A model generated the notes under the pieces. The model was not told where the DNA came from. It ran no database searches and saw only the letters and a program-made list of their open reading frames with translations. From the NCBI GenBank assembly GCA_913063265.1, contig CAJXZG010000003.1, positions 1 through 64,000 of the forward strand: a stretch of 64,000 nucleotides of DNA, written 5' to 3'. Shown piece by piece: positions 42,068 through 51,421 of the stretch. How positions within the stretch are numbered: position 1 is the first letter of the stretch; every line of letters begins with the position of its first letter. Source of the stretch: an uncultured Prolixibacteraceae bacterium (GTDB lineage Bacteria; Bacteroidota; Bacteroidia; Bacteroidales; Prolixibacteraceae). Both the position numbers and the translations under genes were made by a program.

Positions 42068-44392
42068 TCAATCTTTTTTCGAAAGTTCTTTTTCTATGAT
42101 AACTCCCGATTCAACACGAAAAATCGGAACATCAAATTCGGGTCTGTAGTTTAATAAATCTGTTGTACGCACTTCTACTCTCGATTTATTAATTTCCAGA
42201 TCTTCAAGCAGATATTTCTTTACAGCTTCATTTCTTTTCTTTATTAGAGCATACATCTGGTTCGTCAATTTATCATCTCCAACCAAAGCCACGCATTTAT
42301 CTTCAAACCCCAGGTTTTCAGGTTTTACAGGAATTTTATTCATATATTTTATTAATCCGCTGTTGGTATTTCGTTCTTCCAGCAGCTTTGTAATCTTCTT
42401 CAGACTATCTGCCTGCGATACAGGTTTTAATTCTTTTAGCATATATTCCAGGCAAATAATTTGCACGGCCAGTTCTTTTTTTTCCTTTTCTATGAGGGGT
42501 TCCTGGGTAAGGACAAAATAAAGTTGTTCAATTTCCTTTTTCTTCCTGCTTTGTTTTCTGTCCTCTTTTTTAAATATCTTATCGATGTGCTCGAGTATCT
42601 TCTTATTCTTTTCTATTAGCTCTTGCTGAGCTAATTCCAGCTTTATTTTCTCTATTTTATTGGGATTTTTCCCAAATAAGTGTGGTCTTATTTTTTTTGG
42701 TTTTGCAGCAATTTTTCCGAAAAAACCTGAAAATGTGCCCCATATAATTTTTCCGGTATCAAAATCGGGATCGGAAGGATTACCATTTATTGGCACATGC
42801 ATTTCTACATTATCATTTTTATCTTTCAATATATTAAGTGCTAACCTAATCGGGGTATTGATCCTTTTTTCATTATTTACTAATTCTCCGAATTCAAGTT
42901 CCCTCATCCAAAAATCATTCTGAACTATTATTGTATCTCTTGTCATTTCCACATCACCGGAATAGACCATTCTTCCCTGATGAACCGGCCTGGATATAAA
43001 ATATTCTGAATAAGGTGAGAAACTGACCATATCCAGCTTTCTCAGGTCAATAGATGCATCAATATCCAAAGGATTTTTTATACTGAAGCCCGCTGTTATT
43101 TTAAGTTCTCCTTCCTCTTGAAACCGCATGCTTACGGCTGCCGGAATTCTGTCGGCTGTGTTATCAATATCCGTAACGCTAACATTTATTTTATCCAGTT
43201 TATAGTAAAAATTCCGGTCTAACGATTTATCAATAAATGAAACTTCTCCATTAACCAGCAATAAAGAATCAACCAGATAAATCATTGGGTTTTCAGCATC
43301 TTCCTTAATATCTATAGAATCTGTTTCAACTATGTATGTCGTATCATTAGGAGCGGCATCAACAGAACCGACTTCAGCTACTGAAGAAGAATCCGGCTCT
43401 GGGGATGCAATCAATTCCGAAATATTATTATGCACTGAATCAAATTTTTCGTAATGTATAAACGGCTCTATTAGTTTTACAGCTCCCACATGGTAATATT
43501 GGTTTAGAACATCGACAGAATCCAAACGAATGTAAAGTTCTTCTATCTTAAAAATCGAGTCGCCTTTATTATCATTTAAAACAAGATCCTTTAGACTGGC
43601 ATTGCCTGAAACAACTACATTGGCGTTTTCACCTAACGATCCATGTATATTAAAACTGTTATGAAATATCCCGTGGATATCGCTTGTGTTTATATATGAG
43701 CTAATATATCCGGCAAGTGGATTGATTAACATTGAATCTACTTGAGCTTTCACCCAATATTCTTTTGCTTTCTGGTCAAAATCTGCGTCTATCGATAAAC
43801 CTCCCTGTCTGCCAAAATCAATATTAAAACCTGCTTCCGACTTTCTGTTATTCCATGCTAATATGGGTATATTAAGATTTAGATTTGTTCCGGAAATTGT
43901 ATTGTTTAATCTGGTGTCTTCTACCACATAACTACCATTCACAATGTTTATGTTTTCTATAGAAAATTGAATTTCCTTTTTCTCTTTATTTGAAGGTTCT
44001 TCCGTGGTAGTTGAATCCTGTTCTGCAATCAAATCATCGAAATTAAACTTTTCACCATCATAATTAACAGACACATGCAAACCATCCCAGAAAAACTCAG
44101 ATAGAGCATACTCCTTCTTTAAAAGCTTCCATGGTTCCATATTTATTCTTAAAGTTTTAAACGACACAAAAGGATCAGTACCGTTTTCTTCATATAAAAC
44201 AAAGTCGTCTATGGAAATTGTAACGGTGGCATAATTTAAATCAAGATCACCAATGGTTATTTTCCGGCCAATTAGATTTTCGCTCTTGTTTTCTATAATC
44301 TTATGCGCTGCAAAAGGTAGAACAAGCAATATAACAGCCAAAACTATAAATAAGGCGATTATTACCCTGATAAGAATAAATTTAAGCTTCAT
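42068..44392 (-). CDS. DUF748 / AsmA-like envelope protein
   Basis: 774 residues: one N-terminal membrane helix (about 8-28), then a long beta-rich periplasmic region with DUF748/AsmA-type repeats. A highly charged helical segment (about 580-640, rich in Lys and Glu) follows, and a C-terminal stretch (KRNEAVKKYLLEDLEI and on) recalls OmpA-like ends. AsmA-like proteins are now linked with lipid transport across the periplasm. Stands alone, with an unusual double-stem sequence upstream. Confidence 0.8.
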   Translation of the reverse strand: MKLKFILIRVIIALFIVLAVILLVLPFAAHKIIENKSENLIGRKITIGDLDLNYATVTISIDDFVLYEENGTDPFVSFKTLRINMEPWKLLKKEYALSEFFWDGLHVSVNYDGEKFNFDDLIAEQDSTTTEEPSNKEKKEIQFSIENINIVNGSYVVEDTRLNNTISGTNLNLNIPILAWNNRKSEAGFNIDFGRQGGLSIDADFDQKAKEYWVKAQVDSMLINPLAGYISSYINTSDIHGIFHNSFNIHGSLGENANVVVSGNASLKDLVLNDNKGDSIFKIEELYIRLDSVDVLNQYYHVGAVKLIEPFIHYEKFDSVHNNISELIASPEPDSSSVAEVGSVDAAPNDTTYIVETDSIDIKEDAENPMIYLVDSLLLVNGEVSFIDKSLDRNFYYKLDKINVSVTDIDNTADRIPAAVSMRFQEEGELKITAGFSIKNPLDIDASIDLRKLDMVSFSPYSEYFISRPVHQGRMVYSGDVEMTRDTIIVQNDFWMRELEFGELVNNEKRINTPIRLALNILKDKNDNVEMHVPINGNPSDPDFDTGKIIWGTFSGFFGKIAAKPKKIRPHLFGKNPNKIEKIKLELAQQELIEKNKKILEHIDKIFKKEDRKQSRKKKEIEQLYFVLTQEPLIEKEKKELAVQIICLEYMLKELKPVSQADSLKKITKLLEERNTNSGLIKYMNKIPVKPENLGFEDKCVALVGDDKLTNQMYALIKKRNEAVKKYLLEDLEINKSRVEVRTTDLLNYRPEFDVPIFRVESGVIIEKELSKKD

Positions 44393-44489
44393 ATAAGTAT
44401 CTATTCTCCACGTAATGATTTAATAATTATAATCGGAAAAATTTATATCGGCAAACTGTATGAGCAGCTACAGCTTGATTGCTATTTTC

Positions 44490-44545
44490 CTTTCAAACTG
44501 TTAAATAGTTTGAAAGTGCACAAAATTTTGACATTTAGCACTTTC
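44490..44545. promoter_or_regulatory. two mutually exclusive stems upstream of the DUF748 gene
   Basis: CTTTCAAACT (44490) pairs with AGTTTGAAAG (44507). The end of that second arm, GAAAGTGC (44512), can instead pair with GCACTTTC (44538). The overlap of arms is what a switching leader or terminator would show. No T-run follows. Confidence 0.4.
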
Positions 44546-44581
44546 ACAACCGTTTCTTGTACAAGTTATTTTTGACACTAC

Positions 44582-46558
44582 TCATTCTGTTTCTTGTTTA
44601 CTATTCTCTAACATTACTGAATAAGCCTGTAAGATTTGATTTACCACACAGGCATCCATATGATGTTCGTGTCCGCAATCAGAAGAATGATTTGAGCTTA
44701 AGGCATATTGCTCCCAAATATCACTGCCAGTGTCAGGTAGAAGCGCCATTCCTTTTGCTTGTTTTTTAATTGGAAAAGCCTTTCCTTCATAAACTGTGCT
44801 GAGTATCTTCATGTCTTTTAACTGCTCAGGATTGGTCTTTAACGGGTTTTCTTCAAAAACCACAAAGTTCGCTTTTTTACCGATTTCAATGCTACCGATC
44901 TCATCTTCTCTTTGCATGGCATAAGCAGCATCGATGGTTACTGCTCTAAAAGCTTCCTCTACAGTAACTCTTTCCTGCGGTCCTAAAACCTTCTCTCCGG
45001 ATAATCCGAAACGATTCACAGCCGCCCAAATCAGGAACATGGGGCGTGCCGGTGCCATGGGAGCGTCAGAATGAAAAGATAACTTAATTCCTGCATCCAG
45101 AACGGTTTTACCTCGTGCCATTTCTTCGGCTCTTTCCGGGCCGATACCTACTTTGCTGTATTGCTCTCCAAGAACGTGTGTATAAAACGGATTTGAACTG
45201 ATAAGGGCACCGTATTTAGCTGCATGCTGCACCTGTTGTACCTCGGAGAAAGCAAAATGGTCCATCCTGTAGCGATGGTCGTGGCGTGGATATCGGTCCA
45301 TCATACTTTCCAGGGTATTGATACACACTTCCATTCCCAGGTCTCCATTTTGGTGGATGATAATCTGGTAATCATTTTTCCAGAAAGCCCAGGCACAATT
45401 AGCAAAATCCTCTGGTTTTTGTATCCACTCGCCTTTGTGTCCATCAAGGTAACCGTATTTCATTTGCATTAGCTGAGAAAATACCGCCCCATCGGTAAAA
45501 AGTTTTACCTGGCCGGTTTCCCATTTTACTTTTTCACCATTGAGTTCCTTAACCATCTCTTTAGCCTGAGTAACAGCCAGGTCAGCATCCTTACCATTCG
45601 TATCATAAAAAGTGTTTCCTGCGGGAATCATGTAGTAGTCAAAAGCCATGGTGCCATCTTCAATTACCCTAATCATTTGCTTTATCATATCTTTGGATCC
45701 CTGAACACCAGGGTCGGCAGCAGTGGTTATTCCTCCGGCATGCACGTATTCGCTGGTTCTTTTCAGTCCTTTCTCAAACAATTCAGGCGATGCTATTATT
45801 GGGAACAGCTGTTTCATAACCAGGTACATACCAACTTCCCATACATGCCCTTCCTCCCAGCTGGCCATCTCTGAAGATTGGCCTTTACCTTGCCAGTCGG
45901 ATTCCTTCAGACCCATCATTTCAAGTGATTTAGTATTGAAATAAAATTCATGACACGAACGATGCCATATTACAATAGGACGTTTAGATGAAATTTCGTC
46001 AAGCATGGCACGAGTTAGTTCTCCATGAAAAGCCGCGTGGTACCCCCAGGTGAGGAGTAGTTCATCAGGGGTTTCCAAGTTACTTTCTATCTCCTTTAAA
46101 CGAGCGGCATATTCTTTTTGCCCGACAACACCTTTGACATCGCCCCAGGGAAGTTGCCAATCGGCGGGTGTAATAAAATGAGCATTTGAAACCATAGCAA
46201 ATAGCCAGAAGTGCAAATGTGGGTCAATGAATCCGGGTGTTAAAACCTTATCTTTATAAGTATCATCAAATTCAACGTTCTTTTCACTTTTAAATTTCGC
46301 TAAAAGTGTTTCCTTATCTCCCACATCAATTATCCTCCCATCGCGGACTGCAATTGCGGTTGCCGATTTTAAGGTTGGCGACATGGTTACAATTTCTTTT
46401 GCAACAAAAACGGTTACACCCTTGGGTGGGGATAAGGGCTTTTCAAAAAGACTTTGAAGAGATTTTGTACCCGTTGTTGTTTCTTCTTTTTCCTCTTGTG
46501 CCTGACTTGAAAATGCTATAAATGCAATTACAAGCAGCATGCAAATTCTGTTTTTCAT
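44582..46558 (-). CDS. YtcJ-like amidohydrolase, secreted
   Basis: 658 residues with signal peptide (to about SSQAQ). Metal-dependent amidohydrolase of the Amidohydro_3 group: PGFIDPHLHFW (HxH), the later IIHQNGDLGMEV and LSFHSDAPMAPARPMFLIW Asp motif, and the ending GKKANFVVFEENPL. Catalytic lysine is often absent in this group. Related to the gene at 49315. Hydrolyses an amide or similar bond of unknown substrate in the envelope. Confidence 0.9.
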   Translation of the reverse strand: MKNRICMLLVIAFIAFSSQAQEEKEETTTGTKSLQSLFEKPLSPPKGVTVFVAKEIVTMSPTLKSATAIAVRDGRIIDVGDKETLLAKFKSEKNVEFDDTYKDKVLTPGFIDPHLHFWLFAMVSNAHFITPADWQLPWGDVKGVVGQKEYAARLKEIESNLETPDELLLTWGYHAAFHGELTRAMLDEISSKRPIVIWHRSCHEFYFNTKSLEMMGLKESDWQGKGQSSEMASWEEGHVWEVGMYLVMKQLFPIIASPELFEKGLKRTSEYVHAGGITTAADPGVQGSKDMIKQMIRVIEDGTMAFDYYMIPAGNTFYDTNGKDADLAVTQAKEMVKELNGEKVKWETGQVKLFTDGAVFSQLMQMKYGYLDGHKGEWIQKPEDFANCAWAFWKNDYQIIIHQNGDLGMEVCINTLESMMDRYPRHDHRYRMDHFAFSEVQQVQHAAKYGALISSNPFYTHVLGEQYSKVGIGPERAEEMARGKTVLDAGIKLSFHSDAPMAPARPMFLIWAAVNRFGLSGEKVLGPQERVTVEEAFRAVTIDAAYAMQREDEIGSIEIGKKANFVVFEENPLKTNPEQLKDMKILSTVYEGKAFPIKKQAKGMALLPDTGSDIWEQYALSSNHSSDCGHEHHMDACVVNQILQAYSVMLENSKQETE

Positions 46559-46726
46559 TATTTTTTGATTTGAAGTTATTGGTCAATCTTAATGTACTTA
46601 ATATTACTTGTACCTCGTTTGGTGAATGTAAATAGCTATTTAATAGCTGGTGATGTTTTTTTTAAAGCTTGCAACAATAAAAATTGCAAACAGGAATAAA
46701 TAAGAATTGCCGGTAAACATTTACAA

Positions 46727-47158
46727 TTATTCTTCTTCTTTTGTTTGTCGTTTTTTACCCCAGATTTCAACCTTAGCTCTTTTGGTCATGGCAATATTTC
46801 CGGCCGAGTCGTAATCAATTTCAATTTCCTTCAGTTTGGTGTCTTTTCCCGGTAGTTGAAAAGCAAACGACGACATGCCTTTTGAAAATAAACCTGTACC
46901 TTTGGGGCTGAATTCTTCTTTTGTTCCATCCGACATTTTTACACGCACCTTTTTTAGTTTCACCGTACCCTGGATACAGGTTAATTTAATTTTCGACAGG
47001 TTTTGTTTTTTTCCCAGCATGTTTATCTTATCTGTTTCAGGTTTGTAGGCTACTGTTCTTTCGGCAAGTTTTACCCAGCCGTCTTTTTCCGATTGGGCTA
47101 TAGATTGCAATCCAAAGGCAACAATCAATAACAGGAAAACAAATATTTTTTTTTGCAT
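46727..47158 (-). CDS. secreted protein, DUF2541-like
   Basis: 143 residues with a signal peptide (to about SIAQ, residue 22). The mature part starts WVKLAERTVAYKPETDKI, which resembles the DUF2541/YaaI-type beta-sandwich. It ends in a basic tail. Function unknown. It is 22 bases after the small lipoprotein gene at 47181. Confidence 0.7.
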   Translation of the reverse strand: MQKKIFVFLLLIVAFGLQSIAQSEKDGWVKLAERTVAYKPETDKINMLGKKQNLSKIKLTCIQGTVKLKKVRVKMSDGTKEEFSPKGTGLFSKGMSSFAFQLPGKDTKLKEIEIDYDSAGNIAMTKRAKVEIWGKKRQTKEEE

Positions 47159-47180
47159 CTCATAAAAACTTTATTATTAC

Positions 47181-47360
47181 TTACAATTTACCTCCACTAT
47201 ACAGATCAAGATCAACATGAGGATTTAATTTTGGTCCATTTGGACCAAACCGAATATCAACACCAGCATTGGCTCCCCAACGCATATTTGCGCATGCCGA
47301 TAAGGCAAAACTGGCTGCTATCACCAGTAAAATCAAAATTATTTTAACTTTTCTTTTCAT
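47181..47360 (-). CDS. small lipoprotein
   Basis: 59 residues from the ATG at 47360. A lipoprotein signal peptide ends at FALSAC, and the short mature part contains GVDIRFGPNGPKLNPHVDL. Repeated Gly-Pro and the Arg/Phe pattern are seen in short Bacteroidota lipoproteins of unknown role. A longer frame to 47381 overlaps the VOC gene and is not needed. It sits between the VOC lipoprotein (5 bases) and the DUF2541-like gene (22 bases). Confidence 0.7.
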   Translation of the reverse strand: MKRKVKIILILLVIAASFALSACANMRWGANAGVDIRFGPNGPKLNPHVDLDLYSGGKL

Positions 47361-47365
47361 AACAA

Positions 47366-48229
47366 TTATTTTAATATCCATTGCTGAACAGTTATTTGTC
47401 CTCCAGTAGGATCTAAAAAAACAGCAACAGTACCTTTTCGAATGCCAGGATTTGGTTCCATCATTATATAAGCTCCTGCTTTTTTTGCTTTTTGTACCGT
47501 TTCCTTCACATCTTTTACTTTAACATAGGGCATCCAGGCACTTCGGGCTCCTTCAACAGGATTACCAATCACACCCGACAAAACTTTGTCGTTCTTTTTA
47601 AAAAGATAATATGGGCGTTTGCTGTTTTTTACTTCTTCCGTTTTGTAAACAACAAGTCCTTTGTAATATTCAATGGAACCATTTATGTCAGTTGTCCATA
47701 GCTCATTCCATAGCCACGAATCGAAAGGGATATCAGCAGCCCGAATTAAATCAGGATCACCTCCTTCTGCTTTCAGCAAAGCTAAAAATGCACCCTGCGG
47801 ATCCTGTACTAAAGCTGTTTCTCCACGACCGTTAAAAACCGATTTATTAAATATTGTCTTTCCTCCCATTGAAGTATTGTTGTCAATAGCGGCACCAACA
47901 TCGTTAACCGATATCGAGCTTATCCATTCTGCCGTATTCCCGTATTTATCTGCAAGTTTGAAAATCCCTCCAATGGTCTTTCCCTTGTTTTTAATTACGT
48001 GGTAGGCTTTTTCACCAGAACCCAGTGTTTCATATTCCCATCCAAACACTTTCGCATAAAAATCCATGGCAACAGTCGGGTCAGAGGTTGCCAGATCGTG
48101 CCATACAAACTGGCCATGATTATGCTTTCCGTCTCCGTTTTCCGACACCCCCGGAAACGTAATTCCTGTGCAGGAACTAATCATTAAGAAAATGAAGAGT
48201 AAACCTGTAAGTTGCATTGCTTGTTTCAT
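47366..48229 (-). CDS. VOC family lipoprotein (two glyoxalase-like modules)
   Basis: 287 residues with a lipoprotein signal (ISSC). Two vicinal-oxygen-chelate modules follow: the first starts FVWHDLATSDPTVAMDFYAKVFGW, and the second SWLWNELWTTDINGSIEYYKGL. Unusual for VOC proteins, it is exported and lipidated. Metal ligand positions (His in VWHD, Glu in NELW) are partly kept. Substrate unknown. Confidence 0.85.
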   Translation of the reverse strand: MKQAMQLTGLLFIFLMISSCTGITFPGVSENGDGKHNHGQFVWHDLATSDPTVAMDFYAKVFGWEYETLGSGEKAYHVIKNKGKTIGGIFKLADKYGNTAEWISSISVNDVGAAIDNNTSMGGKTIFNKSVFNGRGETALVQDPQGAFLALLKAEGGDPDLIRAADIPFDSWLWNELWTTDINGSIEYYKGLVVYKTEEVKNSKRPYYLFKKNDKVLSGVIGNPVEGARSAWMPYVKVKDVKETVQKAKKAGAYIMMEPNPGIRKGTVAVFLDPTGGQITVQQWILK

Positions 48230-48251
48230 ATCAATTTTCTTTATGTTTATA

Positions 48252-49268
48252 TTAATCTGTTTTTTTTAATAACATTAGCACTTTTCCCTGTTCATCAAGC
48301 AAAGTCAGGTTTAATCCAAAAATTTTATATTGTTTCACCTGTATCAATGCCTGGTTGAATTTATCCGGAACAGTCATATCCATACAAGCTTTTTTTGTTG
48401 AGGCCAGCGGAGCAAAAACCAGTTCTTTGTTGGTAAGTATTTTAATTTTTCCGGTAAAATTATTACAGCCATCGGTACCCATGGCTTCCATTTTTTTGAT
48501 GTTAACTTCAAGGCGTGGAGCGTTAGTTTTGTCTTTTATAGCTTTGCCGTCTATAATTTCAGCTATCCAAATATCGTTTAGCAAAACTTTGGCTACCACT
48601 CCTTTGTTAAACTCAATTAATTCAAAGCCATCCTCTGACAGGAAAAATAATTTATCGTTTTCCACCCTAAACCTTTTTACCTCGTTCATGGCTTTGTTAA
48701 ATGAGTCGGCAATGGTCATGTCCGGGCACATTTTGTTAGTTACAGCAATGGGACCAAATTCAACAGTATTTTCCTTAATACTTTTAATGCTTCCACTTAC
48801 GTTATTACAGCCGTCAATTCCGCTTAACTGCATTTGTTGAATGTCTATTTCAATATTCGGGATGATTCCGGCACCACGCGTTCGTGCCAGTTTAATTACC
48901 GAGCCATTTATTTTTAAGGCATCCCATTTTCCGTTTAACAATGGAGCATCATCCTGCTTTTTCTCCAGCACTTCCATTAAAGTGAATTTAATTGATGAAG
49001 CATCAGCCGGGACATTTTCCAGATTTTCCTCTTTTACCTTTAGCTTATAGATAAATCCCGGTTCGTATTCAAATCCTTCTATTTTCGAATAGAAAAATTC
49101 CCACTGCCCTTCGGCAATCACTTCGCCTTTTTGTACGAGCATACATTTCATTGGGCCAACGCCCATACAATCTACTTTGTATGAGTTAACCCAGTAAATT
49201 GTTCCTTTTTCTGTTGGTAAACAAGCAGAAAACCATACAACCAATCCGACAATTATTAAACTTTTCAT
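48252..49268 (-). CDS. lipoprotein with DUF4377 and two META domains
   Basis: 338 residues: lipoprotein signal (WFSAC), then a DUF4377-type domain (about 20-105, with DCMGVGPMKCMLVQ), then two META domains, each with the DGCNNxxG motif (GIDGCNNVSGSIK, GTDGCNNFTGKIK). META (HslJ-type) lipoproteins are linked with heat-inducible envelope stress and novobiocin resistance. Start at 49268 (MKSLIIVG) chosen over a longer frame for signal-peptide quality. Confidence 0.85.
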   Translation of the reverse strand: MKSLIIVGLVVWFSACLPTEKGTIYWVNSYKVDCMGVGPMKCMLVQKGEVIAEGQWEFFYSKIEGFEYEPGFIYKLKVKEENLENVPADASSIKFTLMEVLEKKQDDAPLLNGKWDALKINGSVIKLARTRGAGIIPNIEIDIQQMQLSGIDGCNNVSGSIKSIKENTVEFGPIAVTNKMCPDMTIADSFNKAMNEVKRFRVENDKLFFLSEDGFELIEFNKGVVAKVLLNDIWIAEIIDGKAIKDKTNAPRLEVNIKKMEAMGTDGCNNFTGKIKILTNKELVFAPLASTKKACMDMTVPDKFNQALIQVKQYKIFGLNLTLLDEQGKVLMLLKKTD

Positions 49269-49314
49269 TTTTATTTTTTTATATCTGTGGTGCATTAGTG
49301 ATAAATATTAATGC

Positions 49315-51252
49315 TTACGACCTAAAAACACTCTTTCCTTCTTTAATCGTTTCCATTACTTTAATATCCCTTATTTTCATGGGTTCAATCGCCAGCGGAT
49401 CGTCGGAAAGTATCACCAGGTCGGCCAGTTTGCCCACTTCCAGCGTACCTTTCCTATCTTCATCAAAAATTTGCCAGGCAGCATCTGCCGTAATAGCGCG
49501 TAACGCTTCAAAAGGTGTTATTTTTTCTTCCGGCCCCAGGTCTTTTCCCCCCGAAGTTACCCGGTTAACAGCTGTCCATGCCACGGTTAACATTTCGATT
49601 CCGGCAATAGGGGCATCATGGTGCAAGGTTATTTTCATGCCGCGGTCCAGGGCTGAACGGGAAGGACTGATTTTTGCAGCCCTGTCAGGCCCGAGGAATT
49701 TTTCTATATGGCGGTCGCCCCAGAAGAAAACGTGAATGGGGAAGAACGATGGCGTAAGGCCGTGTTCTGCTGCCACATCAAGCTGGTCTTTTCGCATGGT
49801 TTGTGCATGAATAATAGTGGTTCTTAAATCGGGCCTGTAATTATTCCCCCTGATTTTTTTCACCGCTTCAATCAACATGTCGGTTGCTCCGTCACCATTT
49901 GTATGACACTGTATTTGAATGTTTTTTTCATCACAACGTTTCAACCATGTTTCTATCTCTTCCTGTTTCATATTTGGATAGCCCCGGTGCAATTCGTCCC
50001 AGTTTTCGGGCAAATCAGGTGTCGATACTTCTGTTTCGTTACTCATGAAAATATGCTCAGCCGGGCTGGTAAAGCATTTATCGCAAATGGGTTTGATTTC
50101 TCCCGGCTGCACGTAATAGGGTTTGGAGAGGTATGCCGTATAACCTTGTATGGAACCGTCCACAGCTAGTTTTATTCCACCACGCCGGAGGCGGCCTCGT
50201 CTTTTCAGGTCAGCCTGTACTTTTTCAATATCTTCATCATCGGCAGCCGCAAAGCTTGGCCATACAATGACATCAATCGGCAGCATCCCCTGACTTTCCA
50301 TGGCTTCGAGCAGCTTTACTGCTCCTTTCCCGGTGGCACAATCCTGGGCTGTTGTTATTCCTGCCCGGGCATAGAAATCCAGTCCCACCTCCAGCATTTT
50401 CATAGCTTTTTCAGGGCTTGGCATGGGCAGATCTTTCATAACCAGCAACATGGCCATCTCTTCCAGAACACCTTCAGGCTGTTTGCTCCCTTTCTCGCGG
50501 CGAATTACTCCTCCATCAGGATCCGGTGTTTCAGCAGTAATGTTGAGCGCTTCCAGCATTTTGGTATTTCCGGTCATAAAATGGGCCGAAATGTGCATTA
50601 ATAAAATGGGGTGGTCTGTAGATACTTCATCCAGGTCTTTACGGGAAGGATGACGTTGTTCTTCAATACCTGTATCGTCGTAACCCCAGCCAATGACCCA
50701 CTTGCCCGGTTCAATTTGTTTCTCTTTTATCCAGTCTTTCAATATCTGTTTAATATCATCCATACTACCCGCCGTTCCTATGGGAATGGGATCGAGATTA
50801 GCCGTGGCAAATTTGGCAGATTGCATAACCAGGTGAGAGTGAGGATCGATAAAACCTGGCATCATACATTTTCCATCCAGCTCGATAATTTTTGTAGCAT
50901 CTCCTTTGGTTTTCATTACCTCGGTGAGGCTTCCGGCAGCAAGAATGTTTCCATCTTTTATGGCAAGGGCTTCCACTTTTTCGTCTTCAGCTGCCATTGT
51001 TAGAATTGGCCCTCCTTTATAAATACTGTCGGCTTTTAACTCCTGAGCACTATTGCAGCCTGAAAGAAGAGAACTTGTTATTCCCCCGGCAGCTACAAGC
51101 GTTCCGACGGCAGTCATGTTTTTTACAAACCTGCGCCTCGACAATTCCTGTCCGGCCTGTTCTATCATTTTTACAAATAATTCGGGAACGCATCCACAAC
51201 CTGCGTGGTGGTTATGAACGGTAATGGTTTTTAATGTTTTTGATTTTTTCAT
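49315..51252 (-). CDS. YtcJ-like amidohydrolase with Tat lipoprotein signal
   Basis: 645 residues. Unusual N-terminus: HNHHAGCGCVPEL, then a twin-arginine signal SRRRFVKNM with hydrophobic core and lipobox LLSGC. The Amidohydro_3 domain has PGFIDPHSHLVMQ (HxH), QIQCHTNGDGATDMLI and ITLHHDAPIAGIE, and ends GKLADLVILSDDPLA. A Tat route fits a metal-loaded enzyme folded in the cytoplasm; tatA is at 2868. A paralogue of the Sec-type enzyme at 44582. The His/Cys-rich tip before the signal may bind metal. Confidence 0.88.
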   Translation of the reverse strand: MKKSKTLKTITVHNHHAGCGCVPELFVKMIEQAGQELSRRRFVKNMTAVGTLVAAGGITSSLLSGCNSAQELKADSIYKGGPILTMAAEDEKVEALAIKDGNILAAGSLTEVMKTKGDATKIIELDGKCMMPGFIDPHSHLVMQSAKFATANLDPIPIGTAGSMDDIKQILKDWIKEKQIEPGKWVIGWGYDDTGIEEQRHPSRKDLDEVSTDHPILLMHISAHFMTGNTKMLEALNITAETPDPDGGVIRREKGSKQPEGVLEEMAMLLVMKDLPMPSPEKAMKMLEVGLDFYARAGITTAQDCATGKGAVKLLEAMESQGMLPIDVIVWPSFAAADDEDIEKVQADLKRRGRLRRGGIKLAVDGSIQGYTAYLSKPYYVQPGEIKPICDKCFTSPAEHIFMSNETEVSTPDLPENWDELHRGYPNMKQEEIETWLKRCDEKNIQIQCHTNGDGATDMLIEAVKKIRGNNYRPDLRTTIIHAQTMRKDQLDVAAEHGLTPSFFPIHVFFWGDRHIEKFLGPDRAAKISPSRSALDRGMKITLHHDAPIAGIEMLTVAWTAVNRVTSGGKDLGPEEKITPFEALRAITADAAWQIFDEDRKGTLEVGKLADLVILSDDPLAIEPMKIRDIKVMETIKEGKSVFRS

Positions 51253-51421
51253 GATATATGTTGATGGTTTAATTTTGATTGCCAGAATAAAAAGTTCGGA
51301 AAAATTTTTGGAATATCAGCAAATATTTGCCAACTATTTGCTACGTATTTATCTGATTACGAATTAATATTGACCTTTTTTAAAACAGAAAAAATTGTGA
51401 TATTGAATTTAAAGGATTACT

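Noticed and set aside
47361-47381. Seven-codon extension of the small lipoprotein gene
   Set aside because: It overlaps the VOC gene end, and the ATG at 47360 gives a better signal peptide.
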